Source of the DNA: Bradyrhizobium sp.
Lineage (GTDB): Bacteria > Pseudomonadota > Alphaproteobacteria > Rhizobiales > Xanthobacteraceae
Reading direction: 5' to 3'
Assembly: GCF_004799405.1 (NCBI RefSeq)
Contig: NZ_SSMW01000047.1
Location: forward strand, 1 to 41,880
Length of the DNA: 41,880 bases
Shown: piece after piece, positions 23,482-33,082 of the stretch
Layout: every line of letters starts with the position of its first letter
Numbering within the stretch: the first letter of the stretch is position 1
Made by a program: the position numbers and the translations under genes
Notes under the pieces: model-generated
What the model saw: the letters and a program-made list of their open reading frames with translations, nothing else
What the model was told of the DNA's origin: nothing
Database searches by the model: none

Positions 23482-26400
23482 ACATCCCTTATGCCGAAAT
23501 CGGCATCACCACGAACTTCTCGTTCCTGCGCGGCGGATCGCACCCGCAGGATTATGTGCATCAGGCGAGCGAGTTGCGTCTTCCCGTGATCGGCATTGCC
23601 GATCACAACACGCTGGCCGGCGTGGTGCGCGCCTACAAGGAGCTCGGCAATCCCGAGGTCAAACACAAACCGAAACTTCTGGTCGGTTCGCGCCTCGTCT
23701 TCATGGACGGCACGCCGGATATCCTGGTCTATCCGCGCGATCGGGAAGCTTACGGCCGGCTCTGCCAGTTGCTGACGCGCGGCAAGCGCGGCGACGACAC
23801 AAATAAGATCGAGAAGGGCGAATGCCATCTGGTGCTCGCCGATCTCCTGGCATTCGCGCAAGGGCAGCTTCTGGTTCTGACGCTGCCGCATCGCTTCGAG
23901 ACAGCCAAAGCGCTTTCCGTTCTGGATCGGTTAAAGCATGGCGAAGCCGATGGCGTCTGGCTTGCAGCCAGTCTGTTGTATCGCGGCGACGACCGGCGCC
24001 GCCTGGCGCGGCTGCATGGCCTCGCAGCCAAGGCGCGCGTGCCGCTGCTGGCGACCAACGAGGTGCTGTATCACCATCCCGTGCGGCGTCCGCTGCAGGA
24101 TGTGCTGACCTGCATTCGCGAGAAGACCGATATCGATGCCGTCGGCAAGCGCCTTGAGGCCAATGCCGAGCGCTATCTCAAGCCCGCGGCCGAGATGGCG
24201 CGCTTGTTTCGCGACGTGCCGGAGGCGATCGCGGAAACCATGCGGTTTGCCGGCCGCATCCATTTTTCGCTTCATCAGCTCAAATACCAGTATCCCGACG
24301 AGCCGGTGCCGCCGGGCAAGACCGCGCAGCGCCATCTGGAAGACCTGACATGGGCGGGTGCGCACAGGAAATTCCCGGTCCGGATTTCACCGAAAACCAG
24401 AAAGGTTTTGCATAAAGAACTGCGCCTGATCCGGAAACTGAAATACGCGCATTATTTTCTGACCGTGCACGACATCGTCTGTTACGCGCGCAGCCAGGAA
24501 ATCCTGTGCCAGGGCCGGGGATCGGCGGCGAATTCGGCCGTGTGCTATGTGCTCGGCATTACCTCGGTCGATCCGACCAAGGTCGACCTGTTGTTCGAGC
24601 GTTTTATTTCCAAAGAACGGCTGGAGCCGCCCGACATCGACGTCGACTTCGAGCATTCGCGGCGCGAGGAGGTGATGCAATATGTCTATCGCCGTTACGG
24701 CCGCCACCGCGCTGCTGTTATCGCCACCGTCATCCATTACCGGCCGCGCAGCGCGATCCGCGATGTCGGTAAGGCGCTGGGGCTGACGGAAGACGTCACC
24801 GCGCTGCTGGCCGATACGGTGTGGGGAAGCTGGGGCGATGGCCTCGACGAGATGCAGGTCCGGCAGGCGGGGCTCGATCCGCACAACCCCGTGATCCAGC
24901 GCGCGGTGGCGCTGGCGACCGAACTGATCGAATTTCCGCGGCACCTGTCGCAGCATGTCGGCGGCTATGTGCTGACGCAGGACCGGCTCGACAGCTATGT
25001 GCCGATCGGCAATGCCGCGATGGACGACCGCACCTTCATCGAATGGGACAAGGACGATGTCGACGCCCTGAACATGATGAAGGTCGATGTGCTGGCGCTG
25101 GGGATGCTGACCTGTATCCGCAAATGCTTCGACCTGATCGCGGACCACAAGGCTAAGCGCTACGAACTCGCCGACATCAAGTCAAAGGACGACGACGAAG
25201 TTTATCAAATGCTGCAGAGGGGCGAATCCATCGGCGTATTCCAGGTCGAAAGCCGCGCGCAGATGAACATGTTGCCGCGCCTGAAGCCGCGGACGTTTTA
25301 CGATCTCGTCATCGAAGTCGCCATTGTCCGGCCCGGCCCGATCCAGGGCGACATGGTGCATCCATACCTGAAGCGGCGGAAAATGAACCCTAAGGATATC
25401 GAATATCCCTACCCGAAGGGGGGCAACAAGGACGAACTCAAAAACGTCCTGCACAAGACGCTCGGCGTGCCGCTGTTCCAGGAACAGGCGATGCGGATCG
25501 CGATCGAGGCTGCGGAATTCACCTCCGAAGAGGCCAACGGGCTGCGCCGCGCCATGGCGACGTTCCGCAATCTCGGCACCATCGGAAAATTCGAATCCAA
25601 GATGGTCGGCAACATGATCCGGCGCGGCTACGATCCCGAATTCGCCAACAACTGTTTCAACCAGATCAAGGGATTCGGCAGCTACGGTTTTCCGGAAAGC
25701 CATGCCGCGAGTTTTGCCCAACTGGTCTATGTCTCGTCATGGCTGAAGCATTTTCACCCCGATGCGTTCTGCTGCGGATTATTGAATTCGCAGCCGATGG
25801 GTTTCTATGCCCCGGCGCAGATCGTCGGCGATGCGCGCAAGAATGGCGTCGAGGTGCGCCAGATCGATGTCTCGTTCAGCCATGCGCAGAACACGCTGGA
25901 GGAGCCAGGCGGGAAGTATCACGCGTTGCGGCTCGGCTTTCGCCAGATCGACGGTTTCGCATGGACCGATCCTGATGAAGAACGGTTGAAGGTCTCACGA
26001 CGGTCATTCCGGGATGCGCCGTTGGGCGCAGGCCTGGAATCCATAGCCGCGATCGGGAGTATGGATTCCGGGTTCACGCCAAGAGGCGCGCCCCGGAATG
26101 ATGGTGAGACCGACTGGGCCGAGCGCATCGTCGCCGCACGGCAGCGGCGGCCGTTCACCTCACTGGAGGATTTCGCCCGCGATACCGGATTGCCGAAACG
26201 CGCGCTGATCCTGCTGGCGGATGCCGATGCGTTTCGCTCCATCGGGCTCGACCGCCGCGCCGCATTGTGGGCGGTGCGGCGGTTGCCGGACGACATCCCG
26301 CTGCCGCTGTTTGAAATCGCCGCCGCGCGCGAACAGCCCGACGAGCATGCGCGGCCGTTGCCGCTGATGCCGCTGCCGGAACAGGTGGTGGCCGATTATC

Positions 26401-26912
26401 AGACCATCCGGCTGTCGCTGAAGGGTCACCCGATGGAATTCCTGCGGCCGATGTTCACCAAAGAACGCGTCGTCGCCTGCGAGGCGGTTTGCCATGCCAA
26501 CGACAAACAACGGGTGCGTTGCGCCGGCGTCGTGCTGGTGCGGCAGCGTCCGGGCAGTGCCCATGGCGTGGTGTTCATGACGCTGGAGGACGAAACCGGC
26601 ATCGCCAATATCGTGGTGTGGCCGAAGGTGATGACGCAGTTTCGCAAAGAGGTAATGGGCGCGCGGCTTATCCTGGTCGAGGGCTATATCCAGAGCAGTC
26701 CGGAGCAGGTGACGCACCTGGTCGCCGAAAGATTGTTCGATCGCTCCCGCGATTTGACCAACCTTGCCGACGACGCATTCGCCCGCAAGCGCGTGCTGCC
26801 TTACGGCACACCGCTCAATGACGACCGCCGCGACCACCCGGAAAATCCGGCGCAGAAAATCCGCCATCCGCGCAACGTGCGGATCCTGCCGGCATCGCGG
26901 GATTTTCATTGA
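23478..26912 (+). CDS. dnaE2: DnaE2 (ImuC), error-prone DNA polymerase III alpha subunit
   Basis: The product is 1144 residues. The N-terminal PHP domain begins YAEIGITTNFSFLRGGSHPQDYV and ADHNTLAGVVRAY. The polymerase core has the catalytic PPDIDVDFEH (D386, D388, D390). FRQIDGF marks the later thumb/linker, and a C-terminal OB fold starts RCAGVVLVRQRPGS. DnaE2 performs translesion synthesis with ImuA and ImuB in the SOS response. Residues ~838-878, between WTDPDEERLK and the WAERIVAARQRRPFTSLEDFARDTGLP block, are encoded by a palindromic dispersed repeat (25991-26111). The frame is kept without a stop, so the protein should be full length with an added ~40-residue loop. Expression is coupled to imuB. 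Confidence 0.93.
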   Translation: MNIPYAEIGITTNFSFLRGGSHPQDYVHQASELRLPVIGIADHNTLAGVVRAYKELGNPEVKHKPKLLVGSRLVFMDGTPDILVYPRDREAYGRLCQLLTRGKRGDDTNKIEKGECHLVLADLLAFAQGQLLVLTLPHRFETAKALSVLDRLKHGEADGVWLAASLLYRGDDRRRLARLHGLAAKARVPLLATNEVLYHHPVRRPLQDVLTCIREKTDIDAVGKRLEANAERYLKPAAEMARLFRDVPEAIAETMRFAGRIHFSLHQLKYQYPDEPVPPGKTAQRHLEDLTWAGAHRKFPVRISPKTRKVLHKELRLIRKLKYAHYFLTVHDIVCYARSQEILCQGRGSAANSAVCYVLGITSVDPTKVDLLFERFISKERLEPPDIDVDFEHSRREEVMQYVYRRYGRHRAAVIATVIHYRPRSAIRDVGKALGLTEDVTALLADTVWGSWGDGLDEMQVRQAGLDPHNPVIQRAVALATELIEFPRHLSQHVGGYVLTQDRLDSYVPIGNAAMDDRTFIEWDKDDVDALNMMKVDVLALGMLTCIRKCFDLIADHKAKRYELADIKSKDDDEVYQMLQRGESIGVFQVESRAQMNMLPRLKPRTFYDLVIEVAIVRPGPIQGDMVHPYLKRRKMNPKDIEYPYPKGGNKDELKNVLHKTLGVPLFQEQAMRIAIEAAEFTSEEANGLRRAMATFRNLGTIGKFESKMVGNMIRRGYDPEFANNCFNQIKGFGSYGFPESHAASFAQLVYVSSWLKHFHPDAFCCGLLNSQPMGFYAPAQIVGDARKNGVEVRQIDVSFSHAQNTLEEPGGKYHALRLGFRQIDGFAWTDPDEERLKVSRRSFRDAPLGAGLESIAAIGSMDSGFTPRGAPRNDGETDWAERIVAARQRRPFTSLEDFARDTGLPKRALILLADADAFRSIGLDRRAALWAVRRLPDDIPLPLFEIAAAREQPDEHARPLPLMPLPEQVVADYQTIRLSLKGHPMEFLRPMFTKERVVACEAVCHANDKQRVRCAGVVLVRQRPGSAHGVVFMTLEDETGIANIVVWPKVMTQFRKEVMGARLILVEGYIQSSPEQVTHLVAERLFDRSRDLTNLADDAFARKRVLPYGTPLNDDRRDHPENPAQKIRHPRNVRILPASRDFH
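25991..26111. repeat. 121-bp palindromic repeat inserted in frame within dnaE2
   Basis: The outer ends are GGTCTCAC (25991-25998) and GTGAGACC (26104-26111). Inside them, TCATTCCGGGATGCGCC pairs with GGCGCGCCCCGGAATGA. The inner arms GGAATCCATA (26036-26045) and TATGGATTCC (26060-26069) are perfectly complementary around a 14-base centre. I remember this CATTCCGGG...CCCGGAATG element as a common intergenic repeat in Bradyrhizobium. Here it lies inside a coding frame, with no stop codon in the frame used. Confidence 0.88.
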
Positions 26913-26940
26913 GCAGCACTGCGCGCGCACCGTCTTCCAT

Positions 26941-27073
26941 TGTCATACCCGCCATCGGGTCGCGCGAATGCGCGCCCGACGACAGGCTCCGGCGGGTATC
27001 CAGTACGCCGTGCCGTCTGAAATTGACCGAGACGTCACGGAGTACTGGATCATCCGCTTTCGCGGATGATGAC
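26941..27073. repeat. Palindromic dispersed repeat between dnaE2 and the CoA-transferase
   Basis: The ends read TGTCATACCCGCC and GATGATGAC. Inner arms TATCCAGTAC (26998-27007) and GTACTGGAT (27042-27050) are inverted copies. The right end holds a perfect hairpin, ATCATCCGC/GCGGATGAT with loop TTTC (27049-27070). This matches a GGCGGGTATCCAGTAC repeat I recall as widespread in Bradyrhizobium. It fills most of the 201-base gap and may end the dnaE2 transcript. Confidence 0.75.
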
Positions 27074-27113
27074 GGTTGGTGATATAACGTCGAACGCTCT
27101 CAAGGAAACCCCC

Positions 27114-28511
27114 ATGCAAAGCCCCCGCGAAATCCTTGGCCAACTCTGGACGGTCGCCGGTGGCGAGCCGTCCGCGCTCGACGCCGTCAAGCTGACCGGC
27201 GAAGAGCCGCAATTGCCGTCGTCGTTCCGCGTTGCCGCAGCAGCCCAGGCCAGCATCGCCGCGGCGGGATTGGCCGCCGCGCAAATCTGGAAGCTGCGCA
27301 GCGGTCAATCCCAGGACGTTGCGGTCGACATGCGCCATGCCGTGGTCGAATGCCGCAGCGAGCGTTATTTGCGCGTCGACGGCAAGCCGCCGCCTCCGGC
27401 CTGGGACGCCATCGCCGGAATCTACAAGACCCGCGACCGCCGCTTCGTGCGGCTGCACACCAATTTTCGCCATCACCGCGACGCCGTCTGCCAGGTGCTC
27501 AACTGCAAGCCGGAGCGCGACGAAGTTCAGGCCGCCTTGATGCGATGGGACGCCGAGCCGTTCGAAACCGCGGCCTATGCCGCCGGCGGCGTGGTGGCGA
27601 TGATGCGCTCGCATGACGAATGGTCGGCGCTTCCGCATGCCCAGGCGCTGGCTGCACTGCCACCGGTCTCGATCGAGAAAATCGGCGAGGCTGCCCCCAA
27701 GCCCTGGCCGGCCGGCGATCGTTCGCTGGCCGGGGTTCGCGTGCTCGATCTGTCGCGGGTGATCGCCGGCCCCGTCGCGGGACGGACGCTGGCCGTTCAC
27801 GGCGCCGATGTTCTGTTGATCTCGGGTCCCGATCTGCCCGATATCCCGTGGCTCACCATCGATACCGGGCGCGGCAAGCTAACGAGTTTTGTCGAACTCA
27901 AAAGCGAGCAGGGGCGCGAATGCTTGCGCGATCTGCTGGCCGGCGCGGATATCTTCTCGCAAGGCTATCGTCCGCGCGCCATCGCGGCATTCGGTTTCTC
28001 GCCCGAGGAGGCCGCAAGGATCAATCCCGGCATCGTCTACGTCTCGCTGTCGGCCTATGGCCATGCCGGGCCATGGGCGCAACGCCGCGGTTTCGACTCG
28101 CTGGTGCAGACCACGACCGGTTTCAATCATGCCGAAGGAAAGGCCGCCGGCGTCGACGGCCCGAAGGAATTGCCAGCGCAAATGCTCGATCACGCCACCG
28201 GATATCTGATGGCCTTCGGCGCGATGATGGCGAAGGCGCGCCAGTCGCGCGAAGGCGGTAGCTGGCACGTCCGCGTGTCGCTGGCGCAGACCGGGCGGTG
28301 GCTGTGGCATCTCGGCCGCGTCGCCGACGGCTTCAAGACCGAGGATTTGACGGGCGAAACCATAAGACCCTTCATCGAGGAGATCCCCTCGGGCTTCGGT
28401 CCGCTGCGCTCGGTCAGCCATTCGGCCCGGCTATCGCAAACGCCGGCCTTCTGGGCGCGCCCGGCGATGCCGCTCGGCAGCCACCCGCCGCAATGGCCGG
28501 TTCGGAGTTGA
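27114..28511 (+). CDS. Family III CoA-transferase (CaiB/BaiF type), unusual domain order
   Basis: The product is 465 residues from ATG 27114, with AAGGAAA upstream. The segment from residue 205 (LAGVRVLDLSRVIAGPVAGRTLAVHGADVLLI) is what normally begins a family III CoA-transferase. It is followed by the expected D359 nucleophile region (QMLDHATGYLMAFGAMM). The first ~200 residues instead resemble the later half of such enzymes (GIYKTRDRRFVRLHTNFRHHRDAV, then HDEWSALPHAQALAALPPV). So the protein looks like a half-domain placed before the usual N-terminus. Such enzymes move CoA between carboxylic acids or racemise 2-methylacyl-CoAs; the substrate here is unknown. No operon partner is obvious. 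Confidence 0.82.
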   Translation: MQSPREILGQLWTVAGGEPSALDAVKLTGEEPQLPSSFRVAAAAQASIAAAGLAAAQIWKLRSGQSQDVAVDMRHAVVECRSERYLRVDGKPPPPAWDAIAGIYKTRDRRFVRLHTNFRHHRDAVCQVLNCKPERDEVQAALMRWDAEPFETAAYAAGGVVAMMRSHDEWSALPHAQALAALPPVSIEKIGEAAPKPWPAGDRSLAGVRVLDLSRVIAGPVAGRTLAVHGADVLLISGPDLPDIPWLTIDTGRGKLTSFVELKSEQGRECLRDLLAGADIFSQGYRPRAIAAFGFSPEEAARINPGIVYVSLSAYGHAGPWAQRRGFDSLVQTTTGFNHAEGKAAGVDGPKELPAQMLDHATGYLMAFGAMMAKARQSREGGSWHVRVSLAQTGRWLWHLGRVADGFKTEDLTGETIRPFIEEIPSGFGPLRSVSHSARLSQTPAFWARPAMPLGSHPPQWPVRS

Positions 28512-28652
28512 GGGATCGCGCCGGTCTTTCAAAATATTAATTCTAAACGCCCGTCCCATCGGCATTTTTAGGTTGTTTGAAACATCAATTGGGCACTATT
28601 AGCGCGCCGATGCGGCAATCGCGCCGGAATCATCGCCGATTTGGCTGGGCTC

Positions 28653-29897
28653 ATGCTGTCGGAATTTACCAAACAATTGCAGATGCTTAACCGAAAACAA
28701 CTCGCCGTTGGCGCGGCTCTTTTGGTTGTCGCCGGCGCAGCCTTGTTTGGCTTCGTGCATTTTGGCCGGGCACCGCCGGGCAATTCCGACCTGTCGAGCC
28801 AGTCCCGCAAGGGGCTGCAGCGCTATACCCCGACCCCGGCCGAATGGGCCAGCCTGACCACCGAGCCCGCGGTCGAACACGTGTTCCGCGCCGAGCATGT
28901 CACCGAAGGCAAGATCGCGGTCGATGAGGACCGCTCGACGCCGGTGTTCTCGCCCTATGCCGGCCGGGTCACCAAGCTCCTGGCGCGGCCGGGCGATACC
29001 GTCGCGCAGGCTCAGCCGCTGTTCGTGATCGAGGCCGCCGATACCGTGCAGGCGCAGAACGATTTCGTCACCGCCCTGACCGGTTTGAACAAGGCCCAGT
29101 CGGCGCTCGATCTGGCACAGTTGCAGAACAAGCGCGCCAAGGATCTGTTCGAGGGCAGGGCGGTTCCGCTGAAGGATTATCAGCAGACCCAGGCTACCCT
29201 GATCCAGGCGCAGAACGACCTGCGCTCGTCGCAAACCGCGCTGGAGGCGGCGCGCAACCGGCTTCGCATCCTCGGCCTCAGCGATGAAGCGATCGCGTTG
29301 TTTCAGGAAAAAGGCCGCATCAACCCGGAGACCACGATCTTCGCGCCGATCGCCGGCACCGTGGTCCAGCGCAAGGTCGGCCCCGGGCAATATGTCAACG
29401 CCGGCGCCAGCGATCCGGTATTCGTGATCGGCGATCTCTCCACCGTGTGGCTGATCGCCTTCGTTCGCGAGACCGACGCCTCAGCGGTATCGGTGGGGCA
29501 GGAAATCTCCTTCAACGTGCTGGCATTGCCCGGCCGCGATCTCAAGGTTCGCATCGGTTACGTTTCAGCTGCGATCGATCCCGCGACACGCCGGCTTCTG
29601 GTTCGCGCCACCGTGGACAACAAGGATGGCCTGCTGAAGCCGGAAATGTTCGCCAATGTGACGATCTATTCCGCCGACGATCATCCGGCGGTTGGCGTGC
29701 CGAAGCAGGCGCTGATCTACGAGGGCGATCAGGTCCGGGTCTGGGTCGCGCACGACGACAAGTCGATCGAACTTCGCCAGATCAAGACCGGCCTCACCAA
29801 TGGCGACCTCGTCGAGGTGCGCGGCGATCTGAAACCCGGCGAGCAGATCGTTACCAAGGGCAGCCTGTTCATCGATCGCGCCGCATCCGGCACCTAA
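28653..29897 (+). CDS. RND efflux periplasmic adaptor (CzcB/CusB type)
   Basis: The product is 414 residues from ATG 28653. A membrane anchor or uncleaved signal lies at about residues 18-38 (LAVGAALLVVAGAALFGFVHFG). The barrel-sandwich halves are visible: VFSPYAGRVTKLLARPGDTVAQAQPLFVIEA and IFAPIAGTVVQRKVGPGQYVNAG. A coiled-coil hairpin lies between them (NKAQSALDLAQLQNKRAKDL to AALEAARNRLRILGLSD-like), and a beta-barrel and membrane-proximal domain follow. It should link the inner-membrane pump encoded 62 bases downstream to an outer-membrane TolC protein. No Met- or His-rich metal site is evident. An alternative TTG start at 28641 or ATG at 28683 is possible. Confidence 0.88.
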   Translation: MLSEFTKQLQMLNRKQLAVGAALLVVAGAALFGFVHFGRAPPGNSDLSSQSRKGLQRYTPTPAEWASLTTEPAVEHVFRAEHVTEGKIAVDEDRSTPVFSPYAGRVTKLLARPGDTVAQAQPLFVIEAADTVQAQNDFVTALTGLNKAQSALDLAQLQNKRAKDLFEGRAVPLKDYQQTQATLIQAQNDLRSSQTALEAARNRLRILGLSDEAIALFQEKGRINPETTIFAPIAGTVVQRKVGPGQYVNAGASDPVFVIGDLSTVWLIAFVRETDASAVSVGQEISFNVLALPGRDLKVRIGYVSAAIDPATRRLLVRATVDNKDGLLKPEMFANVTIYSADDHPAVGVPKQALIYEGDQVRVWVAHDDKSIELRQIKTGLTNGDLVEVRGDLKPGEQIVTKGSLFIDRAASGT

Positions 29898-29959
29898 CCC
29901 AGTCCCCGTATGTTCGAGTCCGGCCTGTTGAGTCCAGCCTATTGAAAGCTTCGATCTGA

Positions 29960-32900
29960 ATGGACCGCCTCGTCGCCATCGCTGTCAGCCGCCGCTATTT
30001 GATGGTGGGCCTGTTAGTCGTCGTGATGATCGGCGGCCTGCTCGCGTTCAAGCAGCTCAATATCGAAGCCTATCCCGATCCGACACCGCCGATGGTCGAC
30101 GTGGTGACGCAGAGTCCGGGGTTGTCGTCCGAGGAAATCGAACGCTACATCACCATTCCGATCGAGACCCAGGTCTCGGGCATCAAGAACCTCAATACGA
30201 TTCGTACCATTTCGCTGTACGGATTGTCGGACGTGAAGCTGCAGTTCTCGTTCGATTACACCTACGACGAGGCGCTGCAGCAGGTGCTGAACCGGTTGTC
30301 GCAAATAGCGCCGCTGCCGGGCAATGTGCAGCCCGGAATTTCGCCGCTCAGCGCCATCGGTGAAATCTACCGCTACCGGCTGGTCGGACCGCCGAACTAC
30401 AGCGTGCTCGACCTCAAGACGCTGCAGGACTGGGTCTTGCAGCGGCGCTTTCGCGCCGTGCCCGGCGTGATCGACGTCACCGGCTGGGGCGGCAAGACCA
30501 AGACCTACGAATTGCAGGTCGATTTCAACAAGCTGATCGCCAACGGCCTGACGCTGCCGCAATTGTTGCAGGCCGTCAGCAATTCCAACATCAATGTCGG
30601 CGGCAATACCGTCAATATCGGCACCCAGTCGGCGGTGGTGCGCGGCGTCGGCCTGATCCGCTCGATCGACGATCTCGCCAGCACCATGGTCTCGCAGAGC
30701 GCCGGCAATCCGGTGCTGGTCAAGGACGTCGCCACCGTGACCGTCGGCGAGAAGCCGCGGCTTGGCATCGCCGGCCTCGATCAGGATAACGACATCGTGG
30801 AGGGGATCGTGCTGATGCGGCGCGGCGAGCAAAGCTCGCCGACCATTCGCCGTGTCGAAGAACTGGTCGCCTCGATCAACAATTCCTCGATACTGCCGCC
30901 GGGGGTACGGATCGAACGGATCTACGACCGCAAGGATCTGATCGACATCACCACCGCGACCGTGCTGCACAACATGGTGGTCGGCATTCTCCTGATCGTG
31001 TTGCTGCAGTGGATTTTCCTCGGTGATCTCAGGAGCGCGCTGATCGTCGGCGCCACGATTCCGTTCGCGCTGTTTTTCGCCGTCATCATCCTGGTGCTGC
31101 GCGGTGAATCCGCCAATCTATTGTCGGTCGGCGCGATCGACTTCGGGTTGATCGTCGATGCCACCGTGATCATGGTGGAGGCGATCTTCCGGCGGCTGTC
31201 GCAAACCACGGCACTTTCGGAGGCCGAGCAAAGCCATATTTCCACCGAGACCACGATGGGCATGAAAAGCCATGCCATCCTCAGCGCCGCCGCCGACGTG
31301 TCGCGGTCGATCTTCTTTGCCGCCGCCATCATCATCGCCGCGTTCCTGCCGCTGTTCACGCTGAGCGGCGTCGAGGGCAACATCTTCGGGCCGATGGCGC
31401 GGACCTACGCCTACGCGCTGGCCGGCGGCCTGCTGGCGACCTTCACGATCACCCCGGCCTTGAGCGCCATCGTCCTGCCGTCGCACATTCACGAGACCGA
31501 CACCCGCATCGTCGCTTTGCTGCACCGGCTCTACGCGCCGGTGCTGGCCTGGGCGGTCGACAATCGAAAACTGGTGATGGCCGCCGCCGCCGGGCTGGTC
31601 GTCATGACCATCGTCGGTACCCGCCTGCTCGGTCTCGAATTCCTGCCCAAGCTCGAGGAAGGCAATCTGTGGATTCGCGCGACCCTGCCGCCGACCGTCT
31701 CGCTCGAGGAGGGCAACGCCTACGTCAACGAGATGCGCAAGACCATCCGCAGCTTTCCCGAGGTCGAAGCGGTGGTGTCGCAACACGGCCGTCCCGACGA
31801 TGGCACCGACGCCGCCGGTTTTTTCAATGCCGAATTCTTTGCGCCGCTAAAGCCGGCCGGCGAATGGCCCGATACCCATGACAAGGAAGAACTCACCGCG
31901 CAAATGCTGTCGAAGCTGCAGGACAAGTTTCCCGGCGTCGAGTTCAATTTCTCCCAGTACCTCCAGGACAACGTGTCCGAGGCCGTATCGGGCGTAAAGG
32001 GCGAGAACTCGATCAAGCTGTATGGCAACGACTTGCAGGCACTCACCGACACCGCCAACAAGATCAAGTCTGTCCTTTCGACCGTGCAGGGCATCACCGA
32101 CCTGGCGGTATTCACCTCGCTCGGCCAACCCACCATCCAGATCGACATCGATCGCGCCAAGGCGGCCCGTTACGGGCTGGCGCCGGGAGACATCAACGCC
32201 ACCATCAAGGTGGCGATCGGCGGCGACACCGCCGGCGATCTCTATGAGCCGGGCAGCGACCGGCATTTTCCGATCATCGTCCGTCTGGCGCCGGAATATC
32301 GCAAGAGCGCCGAGGCGATCCAGAATTTGCGGATCGGCGCCGCGGGCCCCAACGGCACCATCACGCAGATACCCCTGAGCGAAGTTGCCTCGATCAAGCT
32401 CGTCTCCGGCGCAGCCTACATCTACCGCGAACAGCAGGAACGCTATCTGCCGATCAAGTTCTCGGTGCGCGAACGCGATCTCGGCGGCGCGGTCAGGGAA
32501 GCACAGGCAAAGGTCGCCGCGCAGGTCAAGTTGCCGCCGGGGTCGCGGCTGGAATGGGTCGGCGAGTTCGGCAACCTGCAGGACGCCATCAGGCGGCTGT
32601 CGATCGTGGTGCCGATCAGCCTGACGCTGATCGCAGTGCTGCTGTGGTTCAATTTCGGCTCGATGGCCGACACGCTGCTGGCGATGAGCGTGATCCCGAT
32701 GGCGATCTTCGGCGGCGTGCTGGGCCTGCTGATAACGGGCATTCCGTTCAGCGTGTCCGCGGCGATCGGGTTTATCGCGCTGTTCGGCATCGCGGTGATG
32801 GACGGCATCATCATCCTGTCGCAGTTCAATCAACTGATCGACGAAGGGTTTGACCGGGTGCAGGCCGTGATCCGCACCGGCGAGTTGCAGCTTCGTCCGG

Positions 32901-33082
32901 TGCTGATGACCTGCGTGGTCGCCGGCGTCGGACTGCTGCCGGCGGCGCTGTCGACGGGAATCGGATCGCAGGTGCAGAAGCCGCTCGCGGTCGTCGTGGT
33001 CACCGGCATGATGCTGGCGCCGCTGGTCATTCTCGTGACCTTGCCGGTCCTGATCTCCTTCTTCTCGCGCCGGGCGCGATAG
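29960..33082 (+). CDS. Heavy-metal efflux RND pump (CzcA/CusA type)
   Basis: The product is 1040 residues, the family length. TM1 is at about 13-31. The periplasmic start is the HME signature LNIEAYPDPTPPMVDVVTQSPGLSSEEIERYITIPIE. TM4 carries the proton-relay acidic residues DFGLIVDATVIMVEA, namely D394, D400 and E407, with the same spacing as D402, D408 and E415 of CzcA. This places it in the heavy-metal (HME) branch rather than the drug (HAE) branch. The usual DGAVVIVEN has become DATVIMVEA, so the metal cannot be predicted safely. It pairs with the adaptor 62 bases upstream. The tolC-like gene at 35785-37161 might be the outer-membrane partner, but it is separate and on the other strand. 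Confidence 0.92.
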   Translation: MDRLVAIAVSRRYLMVGLLVVVMIGGLLAFKQLNIEAYPDPTPPMVDVVTQSPGLSSEEIERYITIPIETQVSGIKNLNTIRTISLYGLSDVKLQFSFDYTYDEALQQVLNRLSQIAPLPGNVQPGISPLSAIGEIYRYRLVGPPNYSVLDLKTLQDWVLQRRFRAVPGVIDVTGWGGKTKTYELQVDFNKLIANGLTLPQLLQAVSNSNINVGGNTVNIGTQSAVVRGVGLIRSIDDLASTMVSQSAGNPVLVKDVATVTVGEKPRLGIAGLDQDNDIVEGIVLMRRGEQSSPTIRRVEELVASINNSSILPPGVRIERIYDRKDLIDITTATVLHNMVVGILLIVLLQWIFLGDLRSALIVGATIPFALFFAVIILVLRGESANLLSVGAIDFGLIVDATVIMVEAIFRRLSQTTALSEAEQSHISTETTMGMKSHAILSAAADVSRSIFFAAAIIIAAFLPLFTLSGVEGNIFGPMARTYAYALAGGLLATFTITPALSAIVLPSHIHETDTRIVALLHRLYAPVLAWAVDNRKLVMAAAAGLVVMTIVGTRLLGLEFLPKLEEGNLWIRATLPPTVSLEEGNAYVNEMRKTIRSFPEVEAVVSQHGRPDDGTDAAGFFNAEFFAPLKPAGEWPDTHDKEELTAQMLSKLQDKFPGVEFNFSQYLQDNVSEAVSGVKGENSIKLYGNDLQALTDTANKIKSVLSTVQGITDLAVFTSLGQPTIQIDIDRAKAARYGLAPGDINATIKVAIGGDTAGDLYEPGSDRHFPIIVRLAPEYRKSAEAIQNLRIGAAGPNGTITQIPLSEVASIKLVSGAAYIYREQQERYLPIKFSVRERDLGGAVREAQAKVAAQVKLPPGSRLEWVGEFGNLQDAIRRLSIVVPISLTLIAVLLWFNFGSMADTLLAMSVIPMAIFGGVLGLLITGIPFSVSAAIGFIALFGIAVMDGIIILSQFNQLIDEGFDRVQAVIRTGELQLRPVLMTCVVAGVGLLPAALSTGIGSQVQKPLAVVVVTGMMLAPLVILVTLPVLISFFSRRAR

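Noticed and set aside
28573..28602. TTGTTT-N18-TATTAG as a promoter for the efflux adaptor
   Set aside because: Both hexamers match the consensus poorly; the 141-base gap is AT-rich but gives no clear promoter.
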